A stretch of DNA of 64,000 bases from Neolewinella litorea (GCF_004803465.1 NZ_SRSF01000002.1:496001-560000), one strand, 5' to 3'. Shown: positions 34,105 through 43,829, counted from the stretch's first letter. Notes: a model not told the origin generated them from the sequence alone. Program-made: numbers and translations.

Positions 34105-34830
34105 ATGATCAACGCCATAATCGTAGACGATGAGCCCCTGGCCCAGGATATCCTTGAAACCTACCTCGAAAAGATCCCGGAGATCGAACTCGTCGCCAAG
34201 TGCGATAATGCCTTCGAAGCCAATGAGGTCCTTAAAAAGGAGGACGTCGACCTGATGTTCCTCGACATCAATATGCCGCAGCTCACGGGCACCGACTTCC
34301 TGCGCGGACTTACAGATCCTCCGGTGACCATCTTCACCACGGCCTACCCCAATTATGCCCTCGACGGATTCGAGCTCAACGCCCTGGACTACCTCGTGAA
34401 GCCCATCAGCATGGACCGCTTCCTGCAGGCCTGCAACCGCGCCGTCGAACAGGCCGAACTAAAGCAAAAGGCCAAAGCGCTACCGGTACAGGACGGCGGC
34501 CCCGGCTACTTCTTCGTGAAGGCCGACAAGAAACTTGTCCGCGTCAACCTCGACGAGATCGTTTACATCGAAGGCCTCAAGGACTACGTCATCATCCGCC
34601 TGCCCGACGACCGCGTGATCACCCTACAAACCATGAAGTCGCTCGAAGACAAACTGCCCACCAGCACCTTCCAGCGCATCCACCGCAGCTACATCGTAAA
34701 CCTCGAACGCATCGAAGCCTTACAGGGAAACATGGTCGAAGTGAAGGAAAAAGGCAAGATTACCAGTCTGCCCGTGGGAAAAAGCTACCGGGATACCTTG
34801 GCTGAACGGATTGAGAAGCTGAAGTTGTAG
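34105..34830 (+). CDS. LytTR family response regulator
   Basis: A 241-residue DNA-binding regulator and partner of the upstream LytS-type kinase. The receiver domain (1-120) has the acidic pair VDDEP, the phospho-acceptor Asp in LMFLDINMPQLTG, and FTTAYPNYALDGFELNALDYLVKP (key TTAY and LVKP). The LytTR domain (about 135-241) has FQRIHRSYIVNLERI. It binds direct-repeat promoter sites by family. Targets are not evident from the sequence. An IS5-type element is inserted just downstream. Confidence 0.94.
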   Translation: MINAIIVDDEPLAQDILETYLEKIPEIELVAKCDNAFEANEVLKKEDVDLMFLDINMPQLTGTDFLRGLTDPPVTIFTTAYPNYALDGFELNALDYLVKPISMDRFLQACNRAVEQAELKQKAKALPVQDGGPGYFFVKADKKLVRVNLDEIVYIEGLKDYVIIRLPDDRVITLQTMKSLEDKLPTSTFQRIHRSYIVNLERIEALQGNMVEVKEKGKITSLPVGKSYRDTLAERIEKLKL

Positions 34831-34869
34831 GGCTTTAGTTCTTTAGTTCTTTAGTTCGTTAGGGCTTTA

Positions 34870-35755
34870 GAGCGTGTCTAAAATTATGATTTCTGCTATG
34901 TGAGGCGAAAGATGGCTGCCGGCCGTGTTTTGTAAGTCGCCAAACTACACAGAACATGACCCAGCAGTACGCTCGGTTGACCGACAGCCAGTGGGACGAA
35001 GTTAAATCCTTTCTGCCCATCGGACGCAAACGTAAACACGACCTGCGCGACGTCTTTGATGCCATCCTGTGGGTCACACGCACCGGCTGCCAGTGGCGTA
35101 ACCTGGATCGACAATTTCCGCCCTGGCAGGTAGTCCACTATTACTTCAGCAAGTGGTCGCGTGACCATACTCTGGAAACGATGAACGACGCGCTCAACCG
35201 GCGGGAACGCGAACTCGTCTTTGCTCGACCGTCTACCCCCAGTCTCTTACTAGTTGATGCTCAGAGCGTTCGACTTCTGCCGCGGATCGGTCACCAACAG
35301 GGTATCGACGGTGGTAAATGGGTCAACGGGCGCAAGCGCAGTATCCTGTCCGATACGCTGGGACGGGTGTGGCGAGTCGAGGTACATGCGGCAAATGTGC
35401 ATGATGGAGTAGCTGGTCTGGACCTCATCTACCCCGACTTTACCGGACAGTTGCCCCGGGCCGAAAAGTTGGTGGCGGACACGGCCTACACCGGACAGTT
35501 TGCCGCCATGATGCAGCGACTAGATCGCGTTGGTTTTGAGTGTTCCCTGCGGAATCCGGCGCGGCGGGGCTTTGTGGTGGAACCGCGGCGCTGGGTAGTC
35601 GAACGGACCTTTGCCTGGTGGAATTGGTATCGTCGATTAATCAAAGATTACGAGCGAACGGTAGAAAATTCTGCCAGCTTCGTACTGATGGCTAACATGC
35701 AGATGGTTCTTTCGTCACTGGACCGTTTGGTGACTTGAAATTTTTAGACACGCTC
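34870..35755 (+). mobile_element. IS5-family insertion sequence (886 bp), intact
   Basis: The terminal inverted repeats are GAGCGTGTCTAAAATT (34870-34885) and its complement at 35739-35755, with about one mismatch. A TTA trinucleotide flanks both ends (34867-34869 and 35756-35758), consistent with a 3-bp target duplication. One transposase gene fills the element. The ends and frame look undamaged, so the insertion is recent. Confidence 0.88.
34956..35738 (+). CDS. IS5-family transposase
   Basis: A 260-residue single-frame DDE transposase. The N-terminal DUF4096-like domain is YARLTDSQWDEVKSFLP with TGCQWRNLDRQFPPWQVV. Catalytic residues are Asp in LLVDAQSVRL, Asp in LVADTAYTG and Glu in WVVERTFAWWNWYRRL, in the Y-(2)-R arrangement of the family. 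It is complete and sits inside the intact inverted repeats. It would catalyse cut-and-paste movement of the element. Confidence 0.92.
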   Translation: MTQQYARLTDSQWDEVKSFLPIGRKRKHDLRDVFDAILWVTRTGCQWRNLDRQFPPWQVVHYYFSKWSRDHTLETMNDALNRRERELVFARPSTPSLLLVDAQSVRLLPRIGHQQGIDGGKWVNGRKRSILSDTLGRVWRVEVHAANVHDGVAGLDLIYPDFTGQLPRAEKLVADTAYTGQFAAMMQRLDRVGFECSLRNPARRGFVVEPRRWVVERTFAWWNWYRRLIKDYERTVENSASFVLMANMQMVLSSLDRLVT

Positions 35756-35882
35756 TTAGTTCTTTAGGGCTTTAGTTGAGTAGTACTATACGCGGTAGCG
35801 TCCCTGGCGGAGCCATCTCGAAAGAACTATTCGCCTAAAGAACTAAGTGCCTAAAAGACTAAAACCCTAAAAGACTAAAAGA

Positions 35883-38800
35883 CTACCATACCAACACCCT
35901 TCCCCCCTCACTATTCCCACCGAACTCCGGCGCGTACATACACTCCACTCGTCCCAGTCCATTGCTGAAATTACCGGCGTAGGTCGTGAAGAGGTCGTAT
36001 TCTAGCGTGTAGGTACCTCTGGGCAAGTGGTCGATGAAGAAGTTGGTAGCCAGGTCACCGGGCGCGAAGTAGTAGCCCAGCCCGCCCTGGTAGGTATAGC
36101 CCGAAAGTGCGGTTACCGGTTCGAAGGTGGCGGCGCGGCGGTCTTTGACGTGTACGTAGTCCAGGTCGCGGTCGCTGCGCACGGTCAGGCGCACGGTCAC
36201 GCGGTCGCCGGGCTTGAGTGGTGCATCCTCGGTCAGGGGGATAAGGCGGTCGCCCGCACGGCGGAACAGTTGCCGTTCCAGACTCAGGGCGCCGCCGGAA
36301 CTTGATTCCACGCGGTCGGCCCGTTCGGTGTACTGCCAGAACACGCCTCCCCACACCAGATCGTTTCCGCGGTTGCGCACCTTCACCGTGGCCAGGTCGC
36401 GGTTCACCTCCTCCGATGAAAGGCGCAGGGTGATCTCTCCCGTACCCACTTCTGCCGTTTCCTGCAGGGCGAGTACGCGGGTGCCGGGCCCGTCGCCGGG
36501 AATGCCGGGCCAGGTGGCTTCCACCGGCAGCGTCTGATCGTCAACCTGGTATTCAACCCCCGTATTCAGCAGCGCTAAGACGGCCGCGGCGGTGGCTTTG
36601 GTTGTTGACCAGCGGTTGGTCCGCTTGTTGCTGAGGAGCCAGAGGCGCATTTCATCCAGTTCTTCCGGCCGCGGATCGATCGTGCGGAAAGCCTCCAGCA
36701 GCCGCGTGTGGGTCTCGATGGGGAGGTTGTTCCACTGGTACCCGGACGGGTATTTCCAGTACATGCCGAACTCGTCCGAATGCAGGGCCCGCTCGCGCAG
36801 GCTTTCCACGATGGCCGGGGCAACGGGGCTATCGCCAGCCTTGCCGATCAGGGCGATCAGGGCCTGTTCGTAGAGCCCATAATCGGTCCACCGGTCCAGG
36901 GCCCGCGCGCGGAAGAACTCAACGGCTTCGGTCGCGGCGGCCCCAAATTGGGCGCGGGCGTACAGGTGGTGCACCTGGAGGGCGGAAGGGCGGTAGCTTT
37001 TCCGTACGTTGACGGAGTCCTGGTCGGCCAGCAGCCGGCGGTAATCGTCGGTGAGCTGTGCATCGAGGTACACCAGGGCCTGTTGGGTGATTCGCTCAAC
37101 CGTTGTCGATTGCGATTTGGCCACCACGCCGAGTTGCCGCATCTGGGCCAGGGTCTCCACGACGTACTGCGTCATGTAGCGGTCGGAGGGGCCACCGGGG
37201 AACCAGCTGTAGGCACCGTCGCTCTCCTGGCGCGCGGCCAGCTTGGCCAGGGTGGCTTCCTGCTCGCGGGCCAGTTTTTTCAGGTCGAAAAGGTGCGCCA
37301 GCCGGGCCCGCTGCTCGGTTTCCGACTCCGCTTCCCGCACCCAGGGGGTTTCGGTGAGCAGGGCCTGCGTGAGCGATTCGTTGCGCTGCAGCTCGCCGAG
37401 CAGGGCGGTACTGTCGGCCTGCCACCGACGGAAGACCTGCTCCAGCACCGGTTTGTTGGCGACCGTGGCATAAGCCAGCTGGTTGGCAAAGTAGCGGTTG
37501 ACCACCTGCTCGGTGCCGTCGTAGGGGTACTCCATCAAGTAAGGAAGGGCTTTGAGGGCCAGCCACGTAGGATTGGTCGTCACCTGAAAAGTGTAGCCAA
37601 CGTGCCGGAGTGTCTCGCTGTCGTAGTCGGCCAGCAGGGGCAGGGACACGGTTTTGCGTTCGTTGCGCTTGAGGTAAAAGGGCACGGTGACGGAAACGAG
37701 GGTACGGTCGGTGAGCACGGGCACCACGTTCTCCTCCCCGTCGCTGAAATCGCCCCCGCGTGCGGTGATGCGGTAACCCAGCAAGCCTTGCTCCGACAGT
37801 CCTTCCGGCACCTTGAGCGGAAACCGCACCGTTGCGGAGCCCTGGCCGGCGAGGGTCGCCTCCTGGGTCAGGTCTACGGCACCCGCGGACGCGCCAAAAT
37901 CAGCAACGGAAAGCGCCTTATCGGTCGCGGGATCGAACAGCTCCAGCCGTACGGTCACGGGCAGCTCCCGGTCGGTCAGGTTGGAAACGCGGGCGGTCAG
38001 GCCGAGGGAATCGCCCTCCCGGAAGAAGCGCGGGACGTTGGGCAGTACCATGAGCTCCTTTTGGGTGACGATCTCGCGCTCGGAGATCACGTAGCGCAGT
38101 TCCCGGTCGTGGGCGAACAGCCGGAATTTCCAGGCGGTGAGGGCCTCCGGACTGGTGAAGGAAATCTGCAGGCTGCCGTCCGTTCCGGCGGTGAGTTGCG
38201 GCAACCAAAAGGCGGTCTCCCGCAGGTTGGTGCGCAGGTTCACCGGGGGATCCTGCTCCTCTTCGGACGCTTCCCCGGGCGTGGGGGGCGGCGGGGGCGC
38301 TGACACCTGATTTGCCACTATACTTTTCTCCGCATCCATCAGTACTTCTTCCTCGGGAGCTTCCATAGCCATGGCCTCCACGTTTCCCCGGAAGCGGGCC
38401 GCGCGGCCCATGCCGGTCACCACTACCTCCTGCAGGCGGTCGCCGGAGAGGCGCAGCCGGGGCAGCGCCGGGATCGTGTCTGTGCCCAACGACCGCGGCG
38501 CAGTGAAGCTCCAGCCCCAATCGCTGCCGAAGCTGCCGCCGCCGATCAGCGCCGCCCCGCCGTAGAAGCGCGGGTAGGGCGCAAAGTCCCATCCCCGGCC
38601 GGCGTAGATTTGGTCCAGGCTGGCGTCGTACATCGTGGCCAGGGCCGCGGCCTCCACGGGTGAGCCGTCGGCGTTGCGCAAGGTGAGCGTCCACTGCTCC
38701 GGAAAGCCCGGCCGCAGTCGGTCGCGAAAGGTGGCGTAGGTGACCGTAATTTCCTTGTTCTCCCACGGCAGGGCCAGTTGGCGGCCCACGCGGTGCATGC

Positions 38801-41800
38801 GGTTCAGCCGCACGAACCCTAGTTCAAAGGCCAGTCCGCCCCGGTCCGCTTCCGTCGGCGTATAGGTAAACCGGATGCTGCGCTCGCCCGACGCCCGGTC
38901 CGGAATGGTGGTAGTACGCCCTTGCCACTGGTAAAGGACGAGCGGCAGGTCGAGGGCGGAGATCAGCTGTAATTGTACGGGCTCACCCACCGAGACAGTG
39001 TCCGGTGCGCCATGCAGCAGGTACAACACGCCGGACGGCATCTCCGCGGCCGCGGAGCTGTACACGCTGAAGGTAGCGGGCACGCCCTCGGTACCGTCGG
39101 GGTAGGTAAATTCAATGCGGTAATGCCCGACGGGAAAGTCGGCCCGCAGGGCCATCCGCCGCTCCGCACCGGCAAGCGTCACCGCGGCATTGTACACGGC
39201 GGGGCCGGTCGTGGGCCATTCCGACAACTCCGGCACGGGACCATACGCCAGGTGGGGATGGTGACGCTCGAAAGCGGCACGGTTGATGACGGGCCGGTCG
39301 GGGGCCTCCCACTCCCGGTCGATGAGGGCGGCGTTCGGTTTAGTGACCGGTACGATCCTGACCTGAAGCTCCAGTGAGGTATCGGCCGCGTCGGTGGTGA
39401 CGAGCAACTGCAGGCTGTCGCCCCGGTCAACGGTCTCCCGCTGTGGCGTGACGGCGACGGCCGGACGTTGTCCGCGAACGGCCACCGTGGTGGTCGCCTG
39501 GTGGGTTTCCCCGGTGGCATCGGCTACGTCGGCCTCCACTACGTAGCGGTAGCGCCGGAAGCCGTCGGTATTGAGGTCCCCGCGGGTCTCAAAAGTGAAG
39601 GTGAAGTCACCGCCGGCGTCGGTGTCGGTGGTGCCGCTGACGAGGAGTTCGCGGTCACCGCCGCCGCCCCCGCCGCGGAAGTAGCTGAAGAACCAGCGCA
39701 CCTCCTCCAGGTAGACCCGGTAGTTCACGCGCGCTTCCGCCACGGGCGGGCCGGCGTAGGTGAGGGCCGTGCCGGTTACGGTGGCCGTGGCGCCCGGTTC
39801 TACGGCGGGCGGAGTCTCCAGTTCGACGGTGAAGCGGGGCCGCTTGTATTCCTCCACCCGGAATTCGGCGTTGCCGTTCTCGGTTTGCAGACTGAAATCG
39901 CCCGTCAGCCCCCCCGTGGGCAGGGCAAAGTCGAGGCTGAACCGCCCGTAGGCGTCGGCGGTGGCTTCCCGCTGGGCGACCTCCTGGTAGTTGGCGTCGC
40001 GGAGCACCACACTGACCGTCGCCCCCGGCACGATGACCGGCAGCTCATCGGTTCCCGTGCGGTAGCGGAGCCCGTAGACGTGGACCGTCTGTCCGGGCCG
40101 GTAGATCGCGCGGTCGGTCAGGAGGGTGGTGAAGAAGTTCTCGCGGGCCGGGGCCTGCAGATTATTGTAGGCATATTCCTCGGTAACTAGCCGATCGCTG
40201 GTAGCCGGGTGGGCCAGGATCAGTTGGTAGCTGCGGTAGCGGTCGGCGGCAGGCAGAGTGAAGGTGCCTTTGGCGTCGGATTGCCGGGTAGCCACCTGGA
40301 CATAATTGCCGTTGCGCTGCTGTTCGCGCACGGTCACGCGTACGTTCTCGATCGCCGCGCCGGTGCTGCGGTCGGCCACCTGCACGTAGGCCCCGTCGGT
40401 CCCTTCCACGCGCACGACCGCCAGGTCGGTGACCTGAAAGCTGATCACCGAAAAGTTGGAGCTCCTGGCGCTGAACCGGTCGTCGTCGGCGATCACCATT
40501 CGGTAGCCGCCCGCGGGCAGGGGGTCCAGGTCCAGCTCCGTGCGGTGCTGGCTGTAGTCGTCGTTTTCGGGCAGGCGCTGGCTGCCGCTGGCCACCTGTC
40601 GGCCCTTCATCACCTGGGCCAGCCGTTCGTCGCCGCGGTAGGAGTTCCGTTCGCCGGCGGCGGGGTCGTAGGCGTACACCCGGTAGTGTACCCGCGCTAC
40701 GTTTCGGTAGATCAGGCCCACCAGCAGGTGCTGCTTGCGGGGGTAGAACGTAAGGGCACGCGCCCCCAGCACCGGGGTCGTGATGCCGGCCCGCAGCTGC
40801 TGGGCTTCCACGCGGGCCACGGGGTCGGCCTCCCCTACCCGGTCGAGCAGGGCCAGCGCCCGTACGCGCGGCCGCGGACCGAGTTGCTCATCGTCGCGGT
40901 CGAGCACGCGGGCCATTTCCACCAGGATGCGGTCGCGCTCCACTACGCCGGGGTAGTTGTCGTACATCCCCTGCAGGGCGGTGAGGTAGAGGGAGTCCGG
41001 CGCACCGTTGCGGTGTGCGAACTTCATCCGTTCCAGGTCGGCGTGCAGCAGGGCCGGGCCGCCGGCGTCGAGGTGGTAAGCGATCCACTGCTGGTAGAGC
41101 TGAAGTTTGCGGGGCGTGCCCTTACTCAGGTTGAAGTTGAGGCTGAGGTCCTGCTCCACGAAGGCCTCGGCGGGCAGCAGAGCCAGTTCGGGGCGGGCGA
41201 TCGACTCGTCGGTCACGGTGCCCAGACTGCTCCCCAGCACCTCCATGGCGCGGTCGACGATCAGGTCGTAAAGTGTGGGCACCTCGCGCCGGCGACTTTC
41301 CCCACCGGTGATCAGGGCGGGGATGGCCGACAGGGGCGTCTGGTTGGCGCGCGCAAGCTCCAGGGCGCGATAAAGGTGGCGCTGGCTCAGGTACAGCAGC
41401 TGGTCCAGGCCGTAGTCGGCCAGCGGCAGCGTATCGGGCACCGCCCCCTCCCCGACCGTGGTAAGCTCGCTGAGCCGGTAGGCGTTGCTCTCGGCGTAAC
41501 GGTGGTAGAACTCGCCCAGCAGCAGGTGCGTGACGGTGGCCAGTGCGGGCGGGGCGGTCGTGTCGCGGAGCGCGTTGCGGAGGAGGTTGACGGCTGCGGC
41601 CTCGCCGTCTTCTTCCAGCTGCCGGGTGAGGGTGGCGCGGTAGTCGAGCGCGCGGGCGCGGTGGTCGGCTCCCTCGGTGCCGGCGTACAGTTCGTCGGCC
41701 AGCTGCAGAGCACTGCGGTACTTGCCCTGTTCGATCAGGGCGTCAATGCGCCGGTAGGTATCGTCGGGGTCCTGGGCCATAAGACTGCCGGTGAGGAGGG

Positions 41801-41828
41801 AGAGGAGAAGGATCAGAAGGTACTGCAT
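35883..41828 (-). CDS. alpha-2-macroglobulin family protein without thioester
   Basis: A 1981-residue exported protein (signal MQYLLILLLSLLTGSLMAQ, ATG 41828; in-frame ATGs exist at 41852 and 41885). A helical N-terminal part is followed by MG-type beta domains: MG2 near TDRAIYRPGQTVHVYGLRYR (key YRPGQ) and the A2M domain with LTAWKFRLFAHD. The terpenoid-like helical domain near residue 1430 has YPYDGTEQ where active members have GC(G/T)EQ, so the thioester Cys is missing. Around residue 1130 LQEVVVTGMG resembles the start of a TonB plug. Role: probably envelope protection or structure. Confidence 0.88.
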   Translation of the reverse strand: MQYLLILLLSLLTGSLMAQDPDDTYRRIDALIEQGKYRSALQLADELYAGTEGADHRARALDYRATLTRQLEEDGEAAAVNLLRNALRDTTAPPALATVTHLLLGEFYHRYAESNAYRLSELTTVGEGAVPDTLPLADYGLDQLLYLSQRHLYRALELARANQTPLSAIPALITGGESRRREVPTLYDLIVDRAMEVLGSSLGTVTDESIARPELALLPAEAFVEQDLSLNFNLSKGTPRKLQLYQQWIAYHLDAGGPALLHADLERMKFAHRNGAPDSLYLTALQGMYDNYPGVVERDRILVEMARVLDRDDEQLGPRPRVRALALLDRVGEADPVARVEAQQLRAGITTPVLGARALTFYPRKQHLLVGLIYRNVARVHYRVYAYDPAAGERNSYRGDERLAQVMKGRQVASGSQRLPENDDYSQHRTELDLDPLPAGGYRMVIADDDRFSARSSNFSVISFQVTDLAVVRVEGTDGAYVQVADRSTGAAIENVRVTVREQQRNGNYVQVATRQSDAKGTFTLPAADRYRSYQLILAHPATSDRLVTEEYAYNNLQAPARENFFTTLLTDRAIYRPGQTVHVYGLRYRTGTDELPVIVPGATVSVVLRDANYQEVAQREATADAYGRFSLDFALPTGGLTGDFSLQTENGNAEFRVEEYKRPRFTVELETPPAVEPGATATVTGTALTYAGPPVAEARVNYRVYLEEVRWFFSYFRGGGGGGDRELLVSGTTDTDAGGDFTFTFETRGDLNTDGFRRYRYVVEADVADATGETHQATTTVAVRGQRPAVAVTPQRETVDRGDSLQLLVTTDAADTSLELQVRIVPVTKPNAALIDREWEAPDRPVINRAAFERHHPHLAYGPVPELSEWPTTGPAVYNAAVTLAGAERRMALRADFPVGHYRIEFTYPDGTEGVPATFSVYSSAAAEMPSGVLYLLHGAPDTVSVGEPVQLQLISALDLPLVLYQWQGRTTTIPDRASGERSIRFTYTPTEADRGGLAFELGFVRLNRMHRVGRQLALPWENKEITVTYATFRDRLRPGFPEQWTLTLRNADGSPVEAAALATMYDASLDQIYAGRGWDFAPYPRFYGGAALIGGGSFGSDWGWSFTAPRSLGTDTIPALPRLRLSGDRLQEVVVTGMGRAARFRGNVEAMAMEAPEEEVLMDAEKSIVANQVSAPPPPPTPGEASEEEQDPPVNLRTNLRETAFWLPQLTAGTDGSLQISFTSPEALTAWKFRLFAHDRELRYVISEREIVTQKELMVLPNVPRFFREGDSLGLTARVSNLTDRELPVTVRLELFDPATDKALSVADFGASAGAVDLTQEATLAGQGSATVRFPLKVPEGLSEQGLLGYRITARGGDFSDGEENVVPVLTDRTLVSVTVPFYLKRNERKTVSLPLLADYDSETLRHVGYTFQVTTNPTWLALKALPYLMEYPYDGTEQVVNRYFANQLAYATVANKPVLEQVFRRWQADSTALLGELQRNESLTQALLTETPWVREAESETEQRARLAHLFDLKKLAREQEATLAKLAARQESDGAYSWFPGGPSDRYMTQYVVETLAQMRQLGVVAKSQSTTVERITQQALVYLDAQLTDDYRRLLADQDSVNVRKSYRPSALQVHHLYARAQFGAAATEAVEFFRARALDRWTDYGLYEQALIALIGKAGDSPVAPAIVESLRERALHSDEFGMYWKYPSGYQWNNLPIETHTRLLEAFRTIDPRPEELDEMRLWLLSNKRTNRWSTTKATAAAVLALLNTGVEYQVDDQTLPVEATWPGIPGDGPGTRVLALQETAEVGTGEITLRLSSEEVNRDLATVKVRNRGNDLVWGGVFWQYTERADRVESSSGGALSLERQLFRRAGDRLIPLTEDAPLKPGDRVTVRLTVRSDRDLDYVHVKDRRAATFEPVTALSGYTYQGGLGYYFAPGDLATNFFIDHLPRGTYTLEYDLFTTYAGNFSNGLGRVECMYAPEFGGNSEGGRVLVW

Positions 41829-42033
41829 AGTGCTGGGCTTGGGGCGGTTCATGTCCCTTTGATGCAAGGTGGAACCGCATTGCACAGGCCACCTCCGTTA
41901 AGGAAACGTCAAAGCGGCGGGGGATGTCGCCACCGGCTTGGCTTTTGGTGGGGATACGGCACCGGCGGGCGCGGCAAAACCTGGGTTACGGGGGCGCGGT
42001 CGCGGGTGCGGTACGGAAAAGCAAGTGCCGGGC

Positions 42034-42510
42034 CTACTGGCTCGGGGAGCGGGATTCGAGGGTACGGTGCAGTTCGTTCAGGCCCATCAGTCCGGCCGAA
42101 CCGTACCAGGAGTGCAGTTCCATGACCAGGGTGCCGGCCCGGACGGCGGGGTCGGAGGCGGTGAGGGCGCGGGCTTCCTCCACGGTGGCTACGTTGAATA
42201 CGTAGATGCCTCGCAGTTCGCCCTCGTCGAGGAAGGGACCGGCCAGGACCAGGTCGCCGGCCTCCGCCATGCGTTCGATGTTTTCGAGGTGGGCCCGCTG
42301 CAGTTCGGCGGCGGCGGTGCTGTCGGGACTCCGATTGGGGCCGGTCCGGAGAAAGGCCATGACGTAGGGTTTCATACCGTAGGCGTCGGCGCCGTATTCC
42401 TCGATCAGTTCCTCGTTCACGCCGGCGGCGGTGTAGGGCACCGGGGCGGGGCCGGAGTCCGTGCAGGCGAAAAAGAGAAGCAATAAGCTGAAAAATGGGT
42501 ACGGCTTCAC
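42034..42510 (-). CDS. YCII-related domain lipoprotein
   Basis: A 158-residue protein. The GTG at 42510 gives VKPYPFFSLLLLFFACTDSG, a short signal with lipobox FFAC. It is followed by one YCII domain: MKPYVMAFLRTGPNR, LENIERMAEAGDLVLAGPF and EARALTASDPAVRAG-LVMELHSW. Exported YCII domains are common in Bacteroidetes. Dehydrochlorinase-like activity is known for a few soluble members only, so no function is assigned. The start 26 codons upstream lacks a proper signal and would cut into the divergent promoter. Confidence 0.75.
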   Translation of the reverse strand: MKPYPFFSLLLLFFACTDSGPAPVPYTAAGVNEELIEEYGADAYGMKPYVMAFLRTGPNRSPDSTAAAELQRAHLENIERMAEAGDLVLAGPFLDEGELRGIYVFNVATVEEARALTASDPAVRAGTLVMELHSWYGSAGLMGLNELHRTLESRSPSQ

Positions 42511-42575
42511 GGCGGCGGCGGGATTGGTAATAGCTCCAAAATAGCGGGATTCGCCCAATCCGCTCCAGCGGGCCT

Positions 42576-42583
42576 TATCTTCC
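42576..42583 (+). promoter_or_regulatory. putative -7 box TATCTTCC of the tocopherol-cyclase-like gene
   Basis: TATCTTCC fits TAnnTTTG with two mismatches and ends 3 bases before ATG 42587. It is the weakest of the boxes near start codons. Confidence 0.35.
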
Positions 42584-42586
42584 GGC

Positions 42587-43570
42587 ATGGATGATTTCCT
42601 GCTTCGCCGGCGGGCGGCCTTCGATCCTCCGCGCTTTCAGGGCTGGGGGCGCCGCCGCCGGTACTTTGAAGGGTGGTATTTCAAGGTCGTGGTACCGGAG
42701 CACCGCCTGGCCTACGCCTTCATCCCGGGCATCAGCTACGATGCGGCCGGTGAGGGGCACAGCTTTCTGCAGGTGCTGGACGGCGTGGCGGCCACCGCCA
42801 GTTACCACGAATACACCACGGTCGATTTCCGCTCCGCGGCCTACCGCTTCGACGTGCAGGTGGGGCCGCACTGCTTCGCCACCGACCGGTTGCGGGTGGA
42901 TCTACCGGAACTGCAGGTCGACCTGAATTTCGAGGGCGTCACGCCCTGGCCGTCGCGCTTCCTGGCGCCCGGCATCATGGGGTGGTACAGCTTCGTGCCG
43001 CGGATGCAGTGTTACCACGGACTGGTGAGCTTCCACCACCGGATCCAAGGCAATATCCAGGTAGGGCGCAAGGTCTACGACGCCTCTTCCGGGGTCGGTT
43101 ACACCGAAAAGGACTGGGGCAGCGGGTTCCCCGAAGCCTGGATCTGGGGGCAGTCCAACCACCTGAGCGGCACCCGCGAGCCGGCCAGTCTGATGCTGAG
43201 CGTGGCGGTGATACCGTGGCTGACTTCGAGCTTCCGCGGCTTCTTGTGTACGCTGCTGCTCGACGGCGAATTGTACACCTTCACCACCTGGTCCGGGGCG
43301 CGGGTCGAGGTCGATTTCGCCCCGAACGCGGAGAGCGTCACCCTGGTGTTCAGCAACCGACGCCACCGACTTACCATCACCGGGCAGCCGGCGCCCGGCG
43401 GCCATCTTGCCAGTCCGATCGGCGGGGCCATGACGGGCAAAATCCAGGAGAGCCTGCAGGCGGAACTGGCTGTGCGCCTGGAAAAGGACCAAACGGTGGT
43501 GTACGAGGGTACGGCTTCCTGGGCCGGATTGGAGGTGAGCGAGAATGCGCCAGAGCTATTGGGTGCCTAG
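42587..43570 (+). CDS. tocopherol cyclase-like protein
   Basis: A 327-residue protein of the tocopherol cyclase family (PF14249). Marks: YFEGWYFKVV near the start, AFIPGISYD, LAPGIMGWYSFVPRMQCYHG, the signature GVGYTEKDWGSGFPEAWIWG-QSNH (key YTEKDWG), and FTTWSGA. Plant and cyanobacterial members close the chromanol ring. Non-photosynthetic bacteria have homologues of unknown substrate. A diverged copy of its 3' end lies 257 bases after the stop. Confidence 0.85.
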   Translation: MDDFLLRRRAAFDPPRFQGWGRRRRYFEGWYFKVVVPEHRLAYAFIPGISYDAAGEGHSFLQVLDGVAATASYHEYTTVDFRSAAYRFDVQVGPHCFATDRLRVDLPELQVDLNFEGVTPWPSRFLAPGIMGWYSFVPRMQCYHGLVSFHHRIQGNIQVGRKVYDASSGVGYTEKDWGSGFPEAWIWGQSNHLSGTREPASLMLSVAVIPWLTSSFRGFLCTLLLDGELYTFTTWSGARVEVDFAPNAESVTLVFSNRRHRLTITGQPAPGGHLASPIGGAMTGKIQESLQAELAVRLEKDQTVVYEGTASWAGLEVSENAPELLGA

Positions 43571-43621
43571 TGGGAATCGGAGGTCCTTTACCGCGCCTTC
43601 GTTGGGTGCTTCCGGCGGCCG

Positions 43622-43829
43622 GATGACAACGTAAAATAAAGCACCTCCCCCTCCGGAAAGCGCGCCTTGATCTCCGCGGAGAACCAGCCCTTCAGCTCAT
43701 CCATCTGCTCCCGCGTGTAGACGAATTTGTGGCTGCCGAACTTGTTCCGCTTTTTGGCGCGCGTTTCCTCGTTGAAGTCGAGTGAGGTGTTGGGGTACCA
43801 GTCCAGCAGGATCTCCTTCGAGCCGGGCG
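43622..43829 (-). pseudogene. fragment duplicating the 3' end of the SPL-like gene
   Basis: About 208 bases match 52703-52910 with roughly ten mismatches by eye, that is, the last about 64 codons of the radical SAM gene at 52708-53865 plus a few bases beyond the stop. The protein reads GSKEILLDWYPNTSLDFNEE through EGEVLYFT. The TAG stop of the parent is TTG here, so the frame would run on to 43588. There is no start codon, no radical SAM domain and no promoter. It is a broken copy. Confidence 0.9.

Larger units (their letters stand above)
34832..35882. repeat. AT-rich TTAGTTCT repeats with inverted copies, interrupted by an IS
   Basis: Four or so copies of a CTTTAGTT(C/T) unit lie at 34832-34869 and continue after the IS at 35756-35778. 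The complementary versions (CTAAAGAACTAA, CTAAAAGACTAAAA) lie at 35822-35882. Without the insertion they could form a long AT-rich hairpin between the convergent lytTR and macroglobulin genes. It probably acts as a bidirectional terminator. Confidence 0.55.
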
